DNA from: Malaya genurostris
Lineage: Eukaryota; Arthropoda; Insecta; Diptera; Culicidae
Direction of reading: 5' to 3'
Assembly: GCF_030247185.1 (NCBI RefSeq)
Contig: NC_080570.1
Span: 80,083,216-80,147,215 of the forward strand
Length of the DNA stretch: 64,000 bases
Shown: one piece after another, positions 59,195 to 64,000 of the stretch
How positions within the stretch are numbered: position 1 is the stretch's first letter
How the letters are laid out: the number at the start of each line of letters is the position of its first letter
Notes under the pieces: generated by a model
Told to the model about the DNA's origin: nothing
The model's input: the letters and a program-made list of their open reading frames with translations, nothing else
Database searches by the model: none
Program-made: the position numbers and the translations under genes

Positions 59195-59910
59195 ACTGGA
59201 CCAAATACAAATAATAATACCCCTAAGTCCCATACAAACGAACCGCCAATGTTTGGTTCACAGCCTGAACAAGTAAGCCTAGCAAATTGCTCCCTTTCGT
59301 TGCGATATTTTGAAAATGTGGAAGGAGATCGTTTCTGGCAACGCTTTATGCTAGTTCCCAATGAAATTTGTCGACCCGTATAAGTCCGATCATTGGCCCG
59401 ATTATCGGACCGATTGAGCACGATATGGGGCCGATCGTAGCGCTTCGATCGGCCCGTCATCGGACAATTCTGCACCATTTGCATCAACCGCGTTGACCTA
59501 AGAAAGCTTTATGTTTACATTATGTATCGCTATAGGAACAGAGCGAAGGAACATCAAACAAGGCATTTTCGAGCCGACGTCTTCCCGATAGAGTGTGAAA
59601 TACAATATTTTGTTTTGATCATAGAGGCTTTAACCTTTAGGTTATTCGCCTCTTAGGGCCAGAAAAACTCTGACCCTATGTTCGAGGTTGGAAATCCAAC
59701 CCCGATATATCTCATCACCTGAGTAATTAGACATCCGCTCTCTGCTTTGGTATATCTTCACTCTTTTGTTCTACCGATACACTATGCAAGCTCGAAATGC
59801 AATCAAAAGCTTTCTTGCACGATGCGTCCGATGTTCGGATTTACTGGGTTGCTACGGCGCAAAACAAGTTTGTTTGTTTATGTTTTCCGATGCTGTATTG
59901 CAACAAATTC
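59195..59910. repeat. Copy of Helitron segment 37066-37305, interrupted
   Basis: The two halves (59195-59356, 59847-59910) are separated by about 490 bp that contain the SINE-like piece at 59612-59720. Confidence 0.7.
59612..59720 (-). mobile_element. tRNA-Gly-type SINE fragment
   Basis: ATAGAGGCTTTAAC, TTCGCCTCTTAGGGCCAG and a decayed B-box region match 7414-7505. Confidence 0.55.
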
Positions 59911-60404
59911 AAAGGTACACTCCAGCTAATCGATGGATGAAGAATGGCGATATTTTTTGACTGTAATGGTACTTTATTTCATAAACGGGCCTTGCGTGGA
60001 ACATGGGTACGATTCGTATATGTACCACGGAAACAGCGATTAACGCTCTACACGATAAAATAAAAGTTAAAAGAGAAACAAATGCAAGCTGTGTATGCGT
60101 TTTCCCAATAGTCACTCATCTATGCGTGACCCAGACAAATTGATTATAGCCCGAACGGTGGCAGACACAGCAGTTTCTCTCTCACGATGGATAAACTTAT
60201 TAATTGAATTATTTTCTATTAGTATTATGACGTAAAGGTTCCCCGCAAGGGGCAAATCACTCTAAACTTTGTCTGAACTCAAACAAGTTTTACCGGGAGT
60301 AAAAAAGTTTAGCAGGGATCTCGCTGGATTGGAATGGGATTAGAGAAGTTTAGCCGAGATCTGGAAATGCATTATTTTGACATCAGAAGCTGTAAACGTG
60401 GGAG

Positions 60405-60972
60405 CAGAGATGCCAGATATTTTCATAGAAAATCTGTATTGCTTTGTATAAAAAAATCTGTATTTATCTGTATTCACTAAAGGAAGGAAATTTCGGAAAA
60501 AAATGATGTTTAAAGATGTTATTCCATTAGATTATTGTTATAGAATGGCAAATGCAAGGAGCATTCTTTTATATCGTAAGTCCTTGCCGCACTGACAAGA
60601 ACATTCAAGGACGAAATTTAATTGTTTTTGGTATCAACCACAATTGAATTGTAAATCCATATACTTTTTTCGTTTGAAAATGATGACTTGGAATTCAAAC
60701 GCCTTATTACGCAACGTCAAATCAGATCATACAACTTTTCAGTCTGACAATAAAGTTTCATGACGCTGCACGAAAAAATTTTCATTTTAATATGGGCAAT
60801 CAAACACGCTTAGACGGAAAAGTTTCATTATTTCTTTCTTACTTTTTGTGGTATTTGTATAAATCTGTATTTAATTTGAGAAATCTGTATAAAAGCTGTA
60901 CTCTGTATTAAATCTGTATGCGCATGTAAAAATCTGTATAATACAGATAAATCTGTATAAATGGCATCTCTG
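60405..60972. mobile_element. hAT element, CAGAGATGCC family, copy C
   Basis: Ends CAGAGATGCCAGATATTTTC and CATCTCTG, perfect 8-bp duplication CGTGGGAG (60397-60404, 60973-60980). Very similar to copy B (45835-46571). 568 bp. Confidence 0.92.
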
Positions 60973-61391
60973 CGTGGGAGCTCGAATGACAGATACACTT
61001 CAAACAAGATTAGGCAAAACTAGGTTGGCTTAGTTTTAAATTACCCAAACTTATCTAGACTAGTTGGGATTAAATGAAATTAGAGAAAATTATTTTGGAA
61101 TGACATGAGTTTATTAGTATGAGATTGTCTAGAGTTTAGAGTGATTTGCCCCTTGGTTCCCCGCATTTAGCAGATGTTGGAAAAATTTCTACTCCTCTGA
61201 CGGGAGTGATTTGCAATGAGAAGAACGGATGGCTACCACAACGATTCGGTGAACAGTGCCGAGACATTCTAACATATAATACTGAGCAATTTCCGAAAAG
61301 CCAAGGAGCAAACATCCTGAAAAGCCAAGGAGGACAAAAATAAAATCCGATATGGAATAACCATATCTCATACACAACAACATAAAGCAAA

Positions 61392-61597
61392 GTCTTGGCA
61401 TTACATTCCTTTGGTGGAATTTCGCCTTTCTGTTTCAACAGACTTCGCAGCCGATTCTTTGTGTACAGAATCATTGAATGGCTAGTACTATGGATCCTAC
61501 TGACACTAAGAATCCTTCCAGATCGGGGCTCGAACATACGACAACTGGCTTGTAAGACCAGCGTCCTATGCATTGAACCACGAACCCGGGACGACAT
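61392..61597 (-). mobile_element. tRNA-Val-like SINE, full copy
   Basis: The minus-strand head reads GGTTCAATGCATAGGACGC with anticodon-type loop CTTACAA and GTTCGAGCCCC B box. The body continues to AATGCCAAGACTTTGC. Confidence 0.75.
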
Positions 61598-61609
61598 AGT
61601 TCAAGTTTA

Positions 61610-61795
61610 TTTTTCACTACAATAAACAGTAACCACGGTGAATTTGTTCTTACCCTTCAGTGTTGCTAGTTTTATAGAAAATTCGTTAAAGTACATTGTC
61701 ACTCTGACAGTGTATCATGACAGTGTACCGCACGTTGCAAAATGTGTCCTTGAAAATTTGTCGAAGTATTCCGTATTATAATTTGTATTTGACTG
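61610..61795. repeat. Dispersed repeat shared with the Helitron
   Basis: About 185 bp, very similar to 37460-37670 (TCATGACAGTGTACCGCACG in both). Confidence 0.8.
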
Positions 61796-62010
61796 GACCT
61801 CTGTCTGCCGAGTTTGTCGAACGAAAAAATTTACGCGCGGTTCAATGGTCTGTTTCAAAATCGGCAAACGGAAGACCCGAAACAGAGGACATCCTTTGGA
61901 CGTTGTTTTTCTTAGAGGGGAATTTCCTCTCTAAACGAATAGCGCCTCTGCATTTCATTTCAACGTTGATGTGCCAATCGTGTTTTGTTAGTTTCCTTTG
62001 TCCTGTTGTG

Positions 62011-62483
62011 CTGCGTTGCCAGGTCATTTTTCCAAAAATCTGTATTAGGCTCAAAAATCTATCCGAGCCATATCGGTATCAAAATCTCTTCTACAGAAGT
62101 ACCAGTAAAATGGTCACCAAGGCTTATTTAGGTGAGCAAAAAGAATAGGTCCCACGACAACCTTTAAATGTTATCCGCATTATGCCGATCCGACCGATTT
62201 GAGCTCTCCGGCGTTTACTTTTTCTCTGCTTCGGCTATGGCTGAGCTGCACATGCAGATGTGTGCATGTGCAGCTCAGCCATAGCCGAAACAGAGAAAAA
62301 GTAAACGCCGGAGAGCTCGGATCGGCCTAATGCGGATAGCCTTTTAGTCATGTCTATTCCAGCTCAACCCAAAGTCGGTATTAATCTGCATGATCCGTGA
62401 ATAGTCGGTATTTTTTGAGTACATATCTGTATTGCGGAGAAATCTGTATAAATACCGAGAAATCGGTATACCTGGCAACGTTG
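62011..62483. mobile_element. hAT MITE with long internal hairpin
   Basis: Ends CTGCGTTGCCAGGT and (reversed) CAACGTTGCCAGGT, perfect 8-bp duplication CTGTTGTG (62003-62010, 62484-62491). The hairpin at 62173-62339 lies inside. Confidence 0.85.
62173..62339. repeat. Long near-perfect inverted repeat (hairpin)
   Basis: Arms of about 80 bp around a 4-nt centre (near 62254). From GAGCTCTCCGGCG inward through TTCGGCTATGGCTGAGCTGC there is one mismatch; the outer ATCCGCATTA segments also pair. Confidence 0.93.
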
Positions 62484-62491
62484 CTGTTGTG

Positions 62492-63069
62492 TACAATTTG
62501 TGTTGATTATCTGGATTACACTTTTCTGCATTTCCGTAAAAAACAGAATACAATTTTTTTGTTTGTAATAATCTGACTGCCTAATAGTGTTAAGATAAAG
62601 GTTGTACCAGTTTAAATAACAATATTTTTCTCAAACTGTTTTTTATTCTAAGAATGTGGTTTCTTAAATTTTGAAATTTTTGGTTTAGTCGTAAAAGTAA
62701 ATAAAGCATAATACTGGTTCAATATCTCATCCAGCAAGAGAATTATAATTACGGTAATTACCCTTCGCGAAAAAGAAAATTGATGTATATAACTTATCTG
62801 TCAGTAAGTATGTATGGTCAAATTGATTTTCTCCATTCAGTGTAGTAGTCTATTGCAGAGAATATGTGCCGAGAACATTCCGACTGACAAATTTAGATAG
62901 CTCCAGCATATACAGGCATACGAATAACATCGTTTTTGTAAAATAGTCAGCTCGTTATTTGTTTAGTTTAATTCAATTGTTTGATAGCAGCCAATAAAAA
63001 TTTAAAGTGCTTGAACATTAACACTATTAGAAACATAGAAACGTGAAATCGCTCTGAAGTACAGAAGTC
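62492..63069. other. Upstream region of the 63070 exon
   Basis: AT-rich; presumably holds the promoter and 5' UTR of the downstream gene. No element termini recognised. Confidence 0.35.
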
Positions 63070-63181
63070 ATGAGCAAACAAAATGAAGTGCTTTTGAATT
63101 CCTTCGTAATCTCCAAGAAAAAATATCGAGTATTTTACAATGGTGGTGTACTCGTATGGGATGCAGAGAATTCGAAAAAAG
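63070..63181 (+). CDS. First coding exon of an unidentified gene
   Basis: ATG at 63070 (context AGTCATGA) opens 37 codons, MSKQNEVLLNSFVISKKKYR then VFYNGGVLVWDAENSKK, ending with the strong donor GGTAAGA at 63181/63182. The pattern (LLNSF, basic turn, hydrophobic strand ending in W) could be the first strands of a PH-like domain; a ceramide-kinase-type N-terminus is one guess I cannot confirm. The rest lies beyond the window. Confidence 0.55.
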
Positions 63182-63273
63182 GTAAGATGATGTTCTCAGT
63201 ATAATAATAATGGACTGCTTCACAAATATGATATTCTTTATATGACATTAATAAATATATCTTACACACACAC

Positions 63274-63535
<262 letters not shown>

Positions 63536-63704
63536 GACAGCGCCCCCGCCGAAGCCACCTCTGACTAGTTGCGGACGTTTGCCCCGATTACTGCTAGGGG
63601 CTATCCCTCAGTTAAGCACAGCGAGGTCGGGCAGCGGGTCATTGAAAACGACGCATTAGACCTTTCAAAATCGCAGTAAATTCTATTATTAAGCAGCATG
63701 TGAA

Positions 63705-63768
63705 TCTGTTATGCCAAATTATCATTATGCCAAATAACTATAATGCTAAATAACCATTATGTCAAACG
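63705..63768. repeat. Short array of ATTATGCCAAAT-type units
   Basis: Four to five units (TTATGCCAAAT, ATAATGCTAAAT, TTATGTCAAAC) spaced by 15-17 bp. They resemble subterminal repeats of a MITE whose ends were not identified. Confidence 0.5.
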
Positions 63769-64000
63769 GTATAGGCTAACTGCATATCTCGAAATAGCGA
63801 TTAAAGCGGCACCTTGTGAGGGCTGGCGTCGTCAGCGCGGTACTCTTTGATATCCTTAGCCTTGGTTTTACAAGTTTAACTCGACTATTTTAATTAATAT
63901 TATTTGCATAATCAGATGAAGTACGAGCAAGGTTATTGAAAACATCTTTCAAACCGTAAAATATTCTAGTTTTCGTCATAAATCGTTGAGGAAAGGAATA

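Overview
This is eukaryotic, AT-rich, repeat-dense DNA from an insect, most likely a culicine mosquito with a large genome. That is inference. It rests on a Juan-like (Jockey clade) retrotransposon, mosquito-type copia, BEL/Pao and I-clade elements, and genes whose introns are swollen by transposons. Only four host genes show exons: (1) a terminal exon of an unidentified gene at 5373-5573 (+); (2) lin-52, four coding exons on the minus strand between 25341 and 8293, with a 16.6 kb second intron; (3) an ARF-family GTPase closest to class II Arf (Drosophila Arf102F type), three exons at 49115-50737 (+); (4) a first coding exon of an unidentified gene at 63070-63181 (+). Almost everything else is mobile DNA or its debris.

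Layout. 1-5140: a broken BEL/Pao element (minus) lying upstream of exon (1). 5141-8290: (TA)n and (CA)n arrays and two tRNA-derived SINE fragments. 8293-25341: lin-52. Its large intron holds a mariner split by a solo-LTR-like insert, a non-autonomous hAT with arrays of a TTTCGCCGAA-type repeat, an ORF1-only LINE derivative interrupted by a SINE, and a decayed Juan-like LINE (minus) carrying two further MITEs. 25362-26759: two hAT-type elements immediately upstream of lin-52. 26780-38395: a nest in which a hAT-like element sits in a copia LTR element, which sits in a TTAA-flanked element, which sits in a Helitron, which sits in a fold-back repeat. 40150-45550: an I/LOA-like LINE split by a 1.9 kb element with 7-bp target duplications. 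45835-48919: hAT elements and two members of a family with 9-bp target duplications, the last ending 196 bp upstream of the Arf start codon. 49115-50737: Arf. 51436-62500: two fused Tc1/mariner-superfamily relics, further TA-, 7-bp- and 8-bp-TSD elements, dispersed repeats, SINEs and a long perfect hairpin. 63070-64000: the first exon of the last gene, then a 250-bp (TA)n array.

Function. lin-52 encodes a small subunit of the DREAM/MuvB cell-cycle repressor and Arf encodes a vesicle-coat GTPase; nothing suggests they work together. The main interest is stratigraphic: at least fifteen insertions keep readable target-site duplications or an empty-site copy, so their order can be read directly. 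Several families (7-bp CACAGACTAAC, 9-bp CTAnGACARGACC, and hATs with subterminal arrays) may be undescribed; I could not search databases.
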